From Gnetum montanum (lineage: Eukaryota > Streptophyta > Gnetopsida > Gnetales > Gnetaceae): a stretch of DNA of 64,000 bases. The stretch is taken from the NCBI GenBank assembly GCA_015680685.1, contig MNCI01013584.1:983316-1047315 (forward strand), given 5' to 3'. The position numbers and the translations under genes are program-made. Every line of letters begins with the position of its first letter. Position 1 is the first letter of the stretch. The notes under the pieces were generated by a model. It was not told the DNA's origin. It did not search any database and worked only from the letters and a program-made list of their open reading frames with translations. Shown here piece after piece: positions 12,583 through 23,350 of this stretch.

Positions 12583-12670
12583 AGATATCGCGTGTGTGAT
12601 ATCGCGTCCCATGTGATGTTGCATACACGATGCATCATACGCGATATCGCGTCCTATTTACCTATAAATA
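12583..12670 (+). promoter_or_regulatory. Internal promoter-like site: GATATCGC array plus TATA box
   Basis: GAGATATCGCGTG, TGATATCGCG and ACGCGATATCGCG are followed nine bases later by CCTATAAATAGG (TATAAATA at 12663). This copies the U3 layout of the LTRs but lies between gag and the second ORF. The flanking bases differ from P's own LTRs. It could drive the second ORF, or be the remains of another LTR; the sequence gap starting at 12717 hides the downstream part. Confidence 0.5.
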
Positions 12671-12716
12671 GGTACCCCCACTACAACACTTAGCATCATT
12701 TTTCCATTTACGTGGG

Positions 12717-13014
12717 NNNNNNNNNNNNNNNNNNNNNNNNNNNNNNNNNNNNNNNNNNNNNNNNNNNNNNNNNNNNNNNNNNNNNNNNNNNNNNNNNNNN
12801 NNNNNNNNNNNNNNNNNNNNNNNNNNNNNNNNNNNNNNNNNNNNNNNNNNNNNNNNNNNNNNNNNNNNNNNNNNNNNNNNNNNNNNNNNNNNNNNNNNNN
12901 NNNNNNNNNNNNNNNNNNNNNNNNNNNNNNNNNNNNNNNNNNNNNNNNNNNNNNNNNNNNNNNNNNNNNNNNNNNNNNNNNNNNNNNNNNNNNNNNNNNN
13001 NNNNNNNNNNNNNN
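12717..13014. other. Sequence gap (298 N)
   Basis: A run of 298 N inside element P. It removes the start of the second ORF and whatever follows the internal TATA box. Confidence 0.99.
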
Positions 13015-15748
13015 CTAGTTCAAGGTGGAGCAAAACAACCTCAGAGAGGTGGAAGGCAAGTCCCTACTGGACAGCATGTAGAATAGGAGGTGCAATCATT
13101 CAGCATCCATCAAGAAGAACCTCCTACCAGATAGTCCAGGCAGGTAGAAGGAGGAGTTGTTGCTGCGCCTGAACTGGGACAACAACTCACGTTGTCCCCG
13201 GAGTGTGTTTAGGCTATCCATGAGAAGTCCACATTCGCTACTATGATTGTGGAGCTAAACTTCAAGTTATTTGCAGAGTTCACTCCTGAGGCTATTAGGG
13301 ATTACCTCAAGGGGTCTCCCTTATGGCCTGTCCTCTCTTAATGCGGTGCTTGGTACTTAGGTGAAATGTACTAGTTCTGGCACAATAAGGAGCAAGGTAC
13401 CATTGTAAATATTTGTGGTGTGATGGTAGACTTCTCTACACAAGCAATTTTAGAAGTGTTAAACCTTCTCAATATAGGGCCTCATGTTGGTCGGTTATCT
13501 ACCCATTCAGATCCTAATGTGTGAAAGGATTGGTTAGAGAAGGCTTATGGCAGAGATAAAACTTTTGGAGAATTGACAACGGAAGAGAGAGTTTATTTCA
13601 AAATTGGAACCTATCACCTCTTCCCCACAAAATGTTTGAAAAGAATATTGATGTATGCAGCTTGGGGATGTGCAGTGTTCATGGGAAAGATTAACGCTAA
13701 CCTTTTCCATCTATATTTGATGGAGATCCTTAGGCGATTTGAAGAACAAAAGTCAAGGAAGATGGCACTTCCTTTTTCCTACCTTATCAGAAAACTATGC
13801 CAATAGGGTGGTATTCAGGGATACAGAAATGATGTCCTCCGAAAAGCCCAGAATTATTCTTATGCTAAACTACTAAAGGTGCTAGCTCTAAGAAAGAGCA
13901 CTAGCGAAGAGCTGAGACCAGATGAAGAAGAAGAACAGATGAATGGATCACCTGCAACTCAACTTGCAAGACCTAGTCAACCTCCAGCCACGGGTCCCAG
14001 CCAACAATAAGAAGTAGTTCCTAGCAAAGGTTAGGATTAGCCACCACCACCATAAGACTACAAACCATTGATGAGCCATCTTTGGGCCATCACTGAGACG
14101 GTGAGTTGGGGAAGTCGTGATGACACAATCCTCTTCCGCGTCTTCGATGATGCCATTTAGCCTACAATTTTTCTTGATCACACAAGGGATGAAGTCTCAA
14201 TTCAAACAGGAGGAGGGGAAATCAGATGGTCGCAATAGATCTTAGGAAACATGGCATCTTTTCAAGTGTAGTTAGAGATTGGTGAAGGATGTTGCAGGAG
14301 CTGCTGAAGTGATCATTGACCACATCAAGGAATCTTTCAATGTACCTGTTGTGTGAGCGACAGATATCTTAGGAGCATAGGATGCTCAAACTCTTGCCGA
14401 AACCTCAATGACTCTTGTGGACCATGAGGATGCACTTGACAGATTGCTTCAAACAGGACAAGTAATGACGTCTCTATTTGACATCCCTCAAGATGTCACA
14501 GCAATTCAATCAGACCTCATTTCCACAAAGGGGAAGCTGGTCATATCCAAAGTAAGGGTAGAGCATGCTGAAGCTAAAGTGTAGAGACTACAAGAGTAGC
14601 TCGTAGCCTTACAAGCAGCATAGCAGGATCCTTTGTAATTCATTCCCACAGACTAGCTAGACAACTTTAGAAGCAAGCAACTCACAAAGTTGATCATAGA
14701 GAATAAGAACATGGTAGAAGAAGAAAAGGAGATGGCCACTTGGGATGCCTCTACAGCATGGGTGCAAACTCATGCGCATATTAAGGCACTCAAGGCCTTA
14801 GAAGAAGAAAACAAGAAGTTGGTTGCAGATAACCTTCGGTTGACCTCTGTGGAGAAACAAAAGAAAGTTCTCAATGAACACTTTCATCAGTTGTGAGAAC
14901 AATTCATTCAGGTCAACTGGGATGTGAGCTATTTGGCTAGAGAAAATTGAACCCTCTCAATGGAGGAGGTACGCACTATTCTCCAAAAATTAGCCATTGA
15001 AATAAGTGCATGGTAGAATGAGGCTAAATGACACGAGAAGCTAAAGGAGCACTTCCATGATCAAGTGGGGATGTACAAACAAATCTTAGAGAAGGAGATC
15101 CATATGGCCAAGGATCAAATCAATAACATTAGTGCTCAGCACACTGATTGGAGGGCCATATTGGACACTTATGCCTTTGTCCACCAACTGGAAGTTAAAA
15201 ACCAAGATCTATAGATCCAAGAATTGATCAAATACATGGAGTTGGAAAACCTTAGATATGCCAACCTTTCCATGTTAACAGTAGGGCACCTAAGGTTAGA
15301 GCTTGAGCAGCAGGTAGCTTCCACCCACATCAAATATGAAGCATAATTTGCAAAGCGCAAGAAGTTGGCTGAGAAACTAGATGTTACAAATTCTGAACTT
15401 GCAGTGGTAAAAGAAAGCTACTAGGGATAGAAAGATGTTGCAACCGACTTGGCTCAATGGCTAACAGATCTTCATGAATACAAAGATAAAGCTAGAGCCT
15501 ATGAAGAGGAACAATGGGTGTTCACAGCATGGTATGTCAAAGCCAATCAGATGTTCCCACAACTACCCTGTCCGTGGGAAGCACTGACTCTGTCAAACAT
15601 TGGAACATTAGCATGGATGGAATAAGATCCTTGGACCAAGGAGGAGAAGCTCCAGGCCATTCTTCAATGTTGTCAACCTTCAAATCCTAGAACACAAGAC
15701 AAAGGGAAAGCACCCTTGGAGGAGCCACCGCCACCAGGAACTACATGA
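13015..15748 (+). pseudogene. Element P second ORF: transposon-protein-like domain plus coiled coil
   Basis: Over 900 codons, start lost in the gap, with one or more frameshifts between 13806 and 14690 and about a dozen in-frame stops. The N-terminal third (open 13573-13806: ELTTEERVYFKIGTYHLFPT, then MYAAWGCAVFMGKINANLFH) resembles the putative plant transposon protein domain found in third ORFs of Athila elements. The C-terminal half (14500-15650) is rich in Glu, Lys, Leu and Gln in heptad-like spacing (ALKALEEENKKLVADNLRL), a long coiled coil. It ends with a Pro-rich tail before TGA. Not a recognised env or pol. Function unknown; a structural or packaging role is only a guess. Confidence 0.6.
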
Positions 15749-15910
15749 GTTCCATTTTTTGTAGTTGTAGTATTTTTCTGTGTTGTGTCTTCCCACACTG
15801 CAGCATCATTTCATTTTTTTTTGTTTTTCCAGTTCATAATAACATACCTATCCATTGTGTAATCAATGGAGCTTATTCTTCTTGTAACTCGAGGATGAGT
15901 TTTTATTCAG

Positions 15911-15921
15911 TCATGGGGGTA
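15911..15921 (+). other. Polypurine tract of element P
   Basis: TCATGGGGGTA abuts the 3' LTR, preceded by AACTCGAGGATGAGTTTT, which is shared with copy E (one difference). The position and the G-run fit the plus-strand primer site. Confidence 0.75.
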
Positions 15922-16781
15922 TGATGGGACGCGATATTGCATAAGCCACAATATCGCGTCAGTCACGATATCGCATCCCCTGCGATATCGCGTCTTCCCT
16001 ACGATATCACATATGCGATATTGCAGTCCACCGCAATGTCTATAAATAGGAAGTGGCTCTCCCTTGTTCATCATTAGTTATTAGTTAGGAGTTAGAAGTA
16101 GCAAAGCTCTAGCAGTTTGATCCCTCCAGAGTTAGATTATTTTTCCAGTGTTTGCCCGCAGTGTGGTGAATGTAATTGTATGGCATTCTTTATTTGAGTG
16201 TGACGTACTTAGACACACACATGACCGACAATAAAGATTGAGATTACTTCATCATTGTAGCATTCACTTTGTTATTTATTTTTTTATTTATTTAATGTTA
16301 TTTACTATTTTCTCTCTCTCACCCTTAAACTCCTAGAACGCGGAATGAGTACAACTTGATTACGAGCATTTAAGTGTGACTACATGGTAGCCCAGTGGCG
16401 TACCTAGGATCTGCGCTTGGTAATCCTAGTGGTAGTCATGCATGAGGTCCAAGATGTGTACAGTTGATCAAGGAATCGGTTGCTCATCGCACTTAGGCTA
16501 GATTAGACTTTCTTACCCTTTTCCTCCTAGCTTAGCTTAGTTAATATTATTTCCCGCTGCCTTCAAGAGTAGCATTAGAATTAGGAACACATCATACACA
16601 TCACTCTAGACTAAACCATATGTGACAAATATAAATACTATTCCAAGTGGAAAGACAGCGAACTACGACCTAAGGTTAATGATCTAGGTGCCACAACTAG
16701 TCCTTCTGCGGAGTTCGACTGGATCACGCGTGCTACGCTCGTTTCATATGGTTGAGTGTAGGGGTACCTCGCCACTTATCA
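15922..16781 (+). repeat. Element P 3' LTR (860 bases)
   Basis: Runs from TGATGGGACGCG to CCACTTATCA. Its array (15929-16025) has six GATATC-type sites, then TATAAATAGG at 16041. Beyond the array it aligns to the 5' LTR with scattered changes, many at CpG. Confidence 0.85.
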
Positions 16782-17406
16782 CTAAGCATGAAAATAAAGT
16801 AATTAAGTTCTAATTAATTTAATAAACTATATAATTCCCTAACTAATTCCTAACAGAAGCATCTAGTCCCACCTTTCGTACATATCCTAAACATGCCTCA
16901 ACACTAATAAGTTATCAAGCGTAAGTGCTACTGGGAATACCAAGCATTAACGTATGCTTGAGGTGGTCGTACTTATGTGCGTTAATTATGCATATTCAAA
17001 TAAATAATTAATCTACATAAATGTAAGTTTCATAATAGTAAAGTACATTAAAGTAAACATTATGCTAATTCCAAGGGCTAAAAGATTTATCAAGAAGTTT
17101 GTCCTTATTATCATTCACATAGAAATGTCCAAGTATTTCAACGTTCAAATAAATATCTATATACTTTCCAAATCCTACTACGAGCACTTAGAAAGTATTC
17201 TAACTATTGGAAAAGCAAACTTCAAGAACTTTGTCAAGCTACTACATAAGCAATGCCATAAATGTGATGAGTGTGCATATTTATATAGGCAAGACTAGAT
17301 ACTCCATCAACACATATGCATTGACGCATCAAATCATGTGTTGATGGATATGCATGGACAAAGATGCATTGATGAGATCTCATCAACGTAGCCAAAATGA
17401 TGATTC
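16782..17406 (-). repeat. Copy A 5' LTR, outer part
   Basis: Resumes copy A's LTR after element P; the AATTAAGTTCTAATTA and CCTAACAGAAGCATC stretches align to copies B and C. U3 (17306-17390) carries TGCATTGA/TCAATGCA-type palindromes instead of GATATC. A TATA box lies near 17279 (minus CCTATATAAA). The outer end near 17406 (GATGATTCA) is approximate. Confidence 0.65.
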
Positions 17407-19303
17407 ATTAGACATTGGAATAAAAAATTTATGCCTATTGATCCCACCATTGAAAACATCCTTAAGGTTTAGAAGACACCTTTCCTAAGCTAAAGTCAAT
17501 TGTAGAGAGACACATTTGGCCCAAGAAACATATCTTTCCCAATGTCATACTCTATGCAGAAGATGGCTTTGGTTTCAAGAAGATATCTTTCCCAAGAGTC
17601 AAGATTGTACATAAGACATCCTATATATGGATAAGATGTCTCATGCTCTAAATAAAACATCTTTCTAGTTAGAGCCTCAATAATTATATGTCTAGTTTGA
17701 AGTCTCAAACTTCTCATAAAATCTTCCATTAGTCTTGGAACCTTACAAACACATCCAAAAACATACCAAAATACAAACAATACCTACAAACAAACATAAG
17801 AAATATAACATTTAAGGATTGACATTTTAGAACTAGGTGATGTTTTCATTAACTTAGGTTAACACAATGTAATAAAAATCAAAGGATATCAATAAAAATT
17901 TACATGCAAGGCAATAGACATTCAAAATAAAATAGGTTAAGGGAAACAGAAAATAAAAAATAAATTTAAAAAAAAACTTGCAAAAGTATAAGTTTAAATA
18001 TTCAAAAATCAATGTCAATAACTCCTTACTTATAAATCCTAACTTGTTTACTAATAATAGTTCAAAAATGCTAATGCCCAAGACAATACAAAATATACAT
18101 GTAAGATTATAACAATGAAATAAACTAATAGAAATCCAAGAATATAACCAAGGCATTGAGCTACTATTAATAAAAAATATTATTAACACATAAAGCTAAA
18201 ATTAGCATTACCAACTTAAATAAACATGAAAGCAAAGTTAGGCCTCCAAGCAAGATAGGCAAGTATAAAATCTATACAATCAACCAAACGGCATGCAAAT
18301 TATAAAGTACAAGCACTAATAGAATATATAATGTAACACTAGTACCTAATATTTTTGTGATTTGAACCCTTGATGTTTTGTTTTCTAGCCTATGTCTTGT
18401 GCTTTATTGATTTTTTTCTTTTGTTGACTATACCTTTCTAGTTTGAACTATGTGCTTATTTTATTTTTAGTTATCTATTCTTTTTAATATTTTAATTTTT
18501 TCTCTTGTTTAATTTTATTTTATTCTCTTTTTAGTATTTTTGATATTTTTTATTTTTCTTTTAATTTAGCATATAAGCATTAACTTCTTTTGTTGGAGTT
18601 TTGAGTTACTAGGAGGCAATGGATGAATCATTCACACATGAGATACTACCTTGGTTGTAGTATGCTTTGTTTGCACTACTTTGTATACTTGTAAATTAAT
18701 ATTTATAATTTTTTTAGTTTTAAATTTATTTTTAGCTTCCATTTTAGAGGGTTTTATTAATGCCATAGGTAGTTATGTATTTGACGTTAAACTCTATTAT
18801 TACTTTGGACTTAGGCATAGTTACTACCTAATCCTTAGGGGAGATATCTATTATGTGAGGATATAATTTTTAACTATTTTTAGAAATTATATTTTTTTAG
18901 AAGGTGTCAAATCCTAAAAAATGAATAATAATATTTTAAAAAATAGAGCACATCATATCATCAAAGCAAGAGTCTAAAGAAAAAGTCCAATGATTTTGAG
19001 GAGGAATTTTTAGGTTTTCATCCTTATAACTAATCCTAAAAAGCCTTTCTTATGGGGTAGGAAAAAGATCAGGCCTTGCCTTTATTAAAAAATTCCCTCA
19101 TAGCTTTTCACTTCTTACTAAAGGATTTCTTATAAAGAGAAGGAAAATACTCTATGTAAAGAAAAAAGAATACAACAATCAAAGATAAAGAACAAATAGA
19201 AAAAAAAGCTAAAGGCTTCCCATCCTTAAGTCTCCAAAATAAAAAGAAATTAATATTGTCAAGAAAAATAATTATTTACCTGGGATATTGCTTATTTAAA
19301 ATT
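17407..19303. repeat. AT-rich non-coding stretch with old LTR remains
   Basis: No credible gene. TGTAACACTAG at 18332 looks like the start of a degenerate LTR of the TGTAACAC...GTGTTACA type also seen near 28200, 51800, 52442 and 55595. About 17850-18330 loosely resembles 55640-56140. Short open frames here are chance products of AT-rich DNA. Confidence 0.35.
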
Positions 19304-19683
19304 CGTGGAATACAATGACTAGATGTTCCACAATAGAATTAGATAGATCTCATCCATTAATCTATTTTGAATAAGATGAGATCCTATTCATGTAATTCAT
19401 ATCCAATCCCATGTTTAGGTTATCCCATATTAAGAAGATCCTTAAATAAGATGATAAGGATCATCCCCATGATTTATGAGATTCATGCTTATTTCTCCAA
19501 ATCTATTCTTGGGAGATGAAGGCCTATATAATTGTAGCAACACATATTCATTCATATAGAAAAAAAATAATAGAAGAGACATAATAAAATTTGAGAAAGT
19601 CTCACAGGAGTGTGTTTGTTCTAACTAAGTTCTTTATTTCCTTTAAGCTTAGTTCGTAGATTCAAGGCCCTTTAGACTCTTAA
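19304..19683 (+). repeat. Copia 5' LTR (about 380 bases)
   Basis: Begins CGTGGAATACAATGACTAG, aligning to TGTGGAATATGATGACTAG at the 3' LTR, so the first T has mutated to C. It ends GACTCTTAA where the 3' LTR has GACTCTTCA. It includes segments deleted from the 3' copy. Confidence 0.8.
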
Positions 19684-19685
19684 TT

Positions 19686-19703
19686 TGGTATCAGAGCAGG
19701 TTA
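19686..19703 (+). other. Copia primer binding site
   Basis: TGGTATCAGAGCAGG, two bases after the LTR, is the classic complement of the initiator tRNA-Met 3' end used by plant copia elements. Confidence 0.9.
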
Positions 19704-19734
19704 GCTCAGATTCTTGATAACAGATCTCTCCAAG

Positions 19735-20876
19735 ATGGCCCAAAATCATGGATCCATGTCTCTCCAAGTTCCTATCTTCAATAGAGAGAATTATGAATAT
19801 TGGGCAATCAAGATAAAGACATTCTTGATCTCACAAGATCTTTAGGATCTTGTTGAAAATGGATTCCAAGATGTTGATCAAGTAACATTTCAATCCTTGA
19901 AGGAAGACGAAAGAATGAATTTAAGGAGCTTTGTAAGAAAGATGCAAAAGCATTATTCATCATTCAATTTGGGTTAGATTTGACAATCTTTCCCAAAATT
20001 TTCATGCATCAAACTAGCAAAGTTGCATGGGATGCACTGGAGATTGCATACAAGGGATCATTAAAAGTTTGTGTTGTCAAGTTACAAGTTTTAAGAAAAT
20101 ATTTTAAATATTTGTGCATGCTAGATTCAGAGAATATTAATCAATACATCAGCTGATTTCAACAAGTTTCAAAATGGACTTGAATCTTTTGGAGAAATGC
20201 TTAAGGAAAGGCATGTTGTTGAAAAGATCCTTCAAAGTGTAACCAAACGATATGATCCCATCGTCGTGGCTATTGAAGAAGTAAGAGATCTTGATAATAT
20301 GACCATGGTTGAGCTCATAGGAAGCTTAAGGACATACGAGCAAAGAATTGCTAAACATGAGGATTCAACAACAAATGCATTTCAAGCACAATTTCAGAGG
20401 ACATCCAATCAAAATCAAAATCAACATCAAAGATCCTCAAGTGGATCCTCATTCAAAGGATGTGGACGTGGTCATGGTAGAGCTAGAGGTCATGGTCATG
20501 GAATATCAAATCAATCAAAGGAAGGTAAGCATTGTGATTTCTGTGGTACCAAGACCCACAATACTCTTGAATGTTGGTCAAGGAAGAAGTATGAAAAGAA
20601 GGGAAAAGAAAAACTTTTAGAACATGAAGATCAAAAAAAAGGCGAGAAATTATTTTACACTAAAAAGAAGGAAGATCAACTCTTGATCTCTGCAAAGGTA
20701 CCAGATGCTAGCAACAACAATAACATTTGGTATGCTGATAGTGGGTGTAGCAATCACATGACAGGGAATAAGAAATTGTTCTCAAGCTTGGCAAAATATG
20801 ATGGAAAGGTAACCATAGGTAATGGAAAGAAGTTAACCATTGCTAGGATTGGATCACTTACCTTCACAACAACTTA
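19735..20876 (+). pseudogene. Copia gag and protease region
   Basis: Starts at ATG 19735 (MAQNHGSMSLQVPIFNRENY), the usual copia gag opening, with a TAG two codons past KTFLISQ. The open part 20197-20877 carries the gag C-terminus, a Gly/Arg/His-rich stretch and a perfect zinc knuckle CDFCGTKTHNTLEC (CX2CX4HX4C), then protease start IWYADSGCSNHMTG with the DSG active site intact. A TAA at 20874-20876 ends this piece. It sits 31 bases after the primer site. Confidence 0.85.
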
Positions 20877-22140
20877 AGGTAACAAATATGTTATTTCCTA
20901 GATCTATTTTATTCTAGATCTTTCAAAGAATTTATTAAGTGTGGGGCAATTATGTCATAATGGGTATCATGTTGAATTTGAAAATGATGTTTGTAAAATT
21001 TCTAAGGCTGATGATGATAAAGGTATTGCCATTATCCCTATAAGCAACAATCAGATGTACAATTTACAAATGCAAAAGGATGTTCATTATCTTACTGTCA
21101 CTAAAGACATAGCATGGTTATGGCATGCCCAGTAAGGACATGTCAACTTTGGCTCAATGGACCACATGCAAAAATGAGAAATTGTAAGAGGTATGCCAAA
21201 ATTTTCTTTGCCAGATAATCATGATTGTGGCATATGTCAACTAGGAAAAATTACAAGGTTACTGTTTCCTAGAAAAGAACATAGATCTCAAGAAAAATTA
21301 GATCTAGTTCATATGGATTTATGTGGTCCCATGCAAACATTGAGCCTAGGTAAAAATCGATATATGTTCATCATAGTGGATGATTTTTCAAGATTTTCTT
21401 AAGGGTATTTTATGAAATTACAAGATTAAACATTGGAATTTTTTAAAGAATTCAAGGTGGAAGTAGAAAATCAAAGTGGTAATTGAATTAAGAAAATTCG
21501 AACAGATCGAGGTGGTATATTTTTATCAATTGAATTTGATGAATTTTGCAAGAAAAGTGGGATTATTGATCAAAAAACCACATCATTCACACCTCAAAAA
21601 AATGGTATTGTTGAGAGAAAGAATAGAATTGTGGTTGAAATGGCAAGGTTTCTACTTCAAATGTTAGGTTTGGAGAACAAATTTTGGCCAGAAGCTTGTG
21701 CAACATCAATATATATTTTAAATAGGGTGCCATCAAGATCAATTCAAAATAAAACTCCATATGCATTATGGAATGGATATCCACCCAATATCTCTCATTT
21801 GAAAATTTATGATTCACCATGCTACATTCAAATTCTAATACAAAAAAGACAAAAGCTAGATAAACAAGGACAGCCATGTATTTTTATGCGATATTTTACA
21901 AATTCTAAAGCATAAAAATGTTATGATGAAATAAATAAAAGAGTAATTGATTCATGCGACATCCATTTTATTGAATTTGAAGCCAAACAATTTGGAAGAC
22001 AACATATGGAATCAACAGCAAATCAAAAACCATATAAAAGTATTTTGGATGGCAATGTGGAATAGCAAAATCAACCATGTGAAAGGGAGAATATGACTTC
22101 TAGTCAACAAAATGGAATCATGCAAAATTTGAAGTGTCAC
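20877..22140 (+). pseudogene. Copia integrase region
   Basis: Contains the HHCC zinc part (WLWHAQ...GHVNF, then CGICQLGK), the first core Asp (VHMDLCGPM), a degraded second-Asp segment (RTDRGG, near 21500) and the Glu segment (NGIVERKNRIV, near 21605-21637), followed by FWPEACATSIYILNRVPSRS. Several frameshifts and stops separate these blocks, so no integrase can be made. Confidence 0.8.
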
Positions 22141-22338
22141 TACCATACAATGTCATCATGCAAGAAAACCAATTCAACATGTCAAGGCCTCACAACTGCC
22201 ATAGGACCCACAGTTCCATCAGCTCTTGTTCAATGGTTAATCACTAACCCATTGATCTAGTCTACCTGGTTCCTTTGTCTGGATGTTGCATACAACCAGT
22301 GGACCGTTTTTACAAAAATAAAAATATCTACAGGGGAA

Positions 22339-22505
22339 AAATGTGCTTGCTCCTGCTTCCAAAAACGTTCCTATTGTTGCCAAAAACATGCTTATTGCTG
22401 CTACCAAAAACATGCCTGTTGTGCCTATTGCTACAGCCAAAAACATGCATGTTACTATTGCCAAAAATGTGCATGTTGCTGTTGCCAAAAACATGCCTCC
22501 TACTA
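22339..22505 (+). repeat. Tandem repeat in the copia integrase-RT linker
   Basis: About six degenerate units of roughly 24-30 bases built on GTTGCTGCCAAAAACATGC. In one frame they encode repeats of V/I-A-K-N-M/V (KNMLIAATKNMPVV). They lie in the usually variable stretch between integrase and RT, so they may be a linker expansion or an insertion. Confidence 0.6.
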
Positions 22506-22777
22506 CCAATTTTGGACATGGATTTGTGGAAGTAATAAATTAATGATTACCACAGCATACACAACCCTAGCATGGTCATCTAGGTGATGTTTTTTCTAAT
22601 TTTTCTACTACATGTATATCAACATCCTTATCCTTATCAGCAACATGAAGACCAAAAATTCACCGATGATCATTGGCCACCTGTAATCCATTATTTTCAA
22701 GTTGCCCAAACACAAAATTTTCCATCTTGGCCTCAATACCCCAATTGTACCACAGTTAATCATTTTTTCATGATTTT

Positions 22778-23345
22778 TTGGGATCAATCCCACCTGAAAT
22801 GATTTCTTTGATAATTCCACGTTGGGATAAATCTCAAAATATATCAATGGAAAATGTAGTGCAACACCATCCTCAATTTTCATTTCCTCTTCAAGGGCAC
22901 ACCTCTAGAACAACACCTTCTCAAATCATTTCATCTGCAACACCTTCTACCTTAATAATGTCCACCTCCCAGCAAAGTCCAACCACCTCTCAACCAGCTC
23001 AATATCATCCAACCTTTAACACGCTAGATACAAATTTTACACAACACATGAGAAGAAGTCACTTTCATGAAGACATTGCTTCACTAACCCAAGATGTGAA
23101 ATCTATTGAAAATGCTCTTTTCACTATGATGGATGATGAATTTTTTGCACTACTTACACCGATGGGGGGAAACAATGATGGTTTAATGGAACCATCCATA
23201 GTCATCAAAGCTACACAAGATAACCATTGGATTGATGCCATGGAGAAAGAGCTACATCAAATTAATAAAAACAACACTTGGAGCCTAGTTCCTCATCCAT
23301 TTGGTAAGCCTGTTATCAGTTTAAAATGGATATTTAAACTTCAGA
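22778..23345 (+). pseudogene. Copia RT, N-terminal part
   Basis: A Ser/Thr/Pro-rich linker leads to the typical RT entry: EPSIVIKATQDNHWIDAMEK, ELHQINKNNTWSLVPHP, KPVISLKWIFKL. The frame then runs into the solo LTR at 23351. It resumes at 24396 with YGEIEKFKAHLVAKGY. Confidence 0.85.
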
Positions 23346-23350
23346 GAAAT

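Larger units (their letters stand above)
8279..16781 (+). mobile_element. Element P: pol-less Athila-like retrotransposon with a second ORF
   Basis: A bounded element of 8.5 kb with two LTRs (TGATGG...TCATCA and TGATGG...TTATCA), primer site, gag, long spacer, internal promoter-like site, a coiled-coil ORF, PPT and near-perfect CTAAC/CTAAG duplication. No protease, RT, RNase H or integrase is recognisable; gag ends at a stop at 11179-11181 and is followed directly by T-rich sequence like that after integrase in copies B, C and E. The 298-base gap is too small to hide pol. It is inserted in copy A's LTR, so it is younger than A. Confidence 0.8.
4183..17406 (-). mobile_element. Copy A: Athila-like Ty3/gypsy element, interrupted
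   Basis: Minus-strand element visible as RT leader, protease, gag, primer site and 5' LTR. Its LTR is split by element P (8279-16781). Its pol is cut at 4182 by the Tat-type element, so the rest lies left of the window. It is old: every frame holds many stops. Its gag start and U3 array resemble copy D, so A and D form one subfamily, distinct from B, C, E and P. Confidence 0.75.

Noticed and set aside
12662-13086. Long open frames across 12717-13014
   Set aside because: They consist of the N gap and have no sequence behind them.
13015-15748. Host coiled-coil gene
   Set aside because: It lies between the LTRs of element P, its 3' end runs straight into the PPT, and it has element-like decay; no introns or plant gene context seen.
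22237-22535. Overlapping Leu/Lys/Cys- or Phe/Gly-rich frames
   Set aside because: Off-frame and opposite-strand readings of the copia linker repeat.
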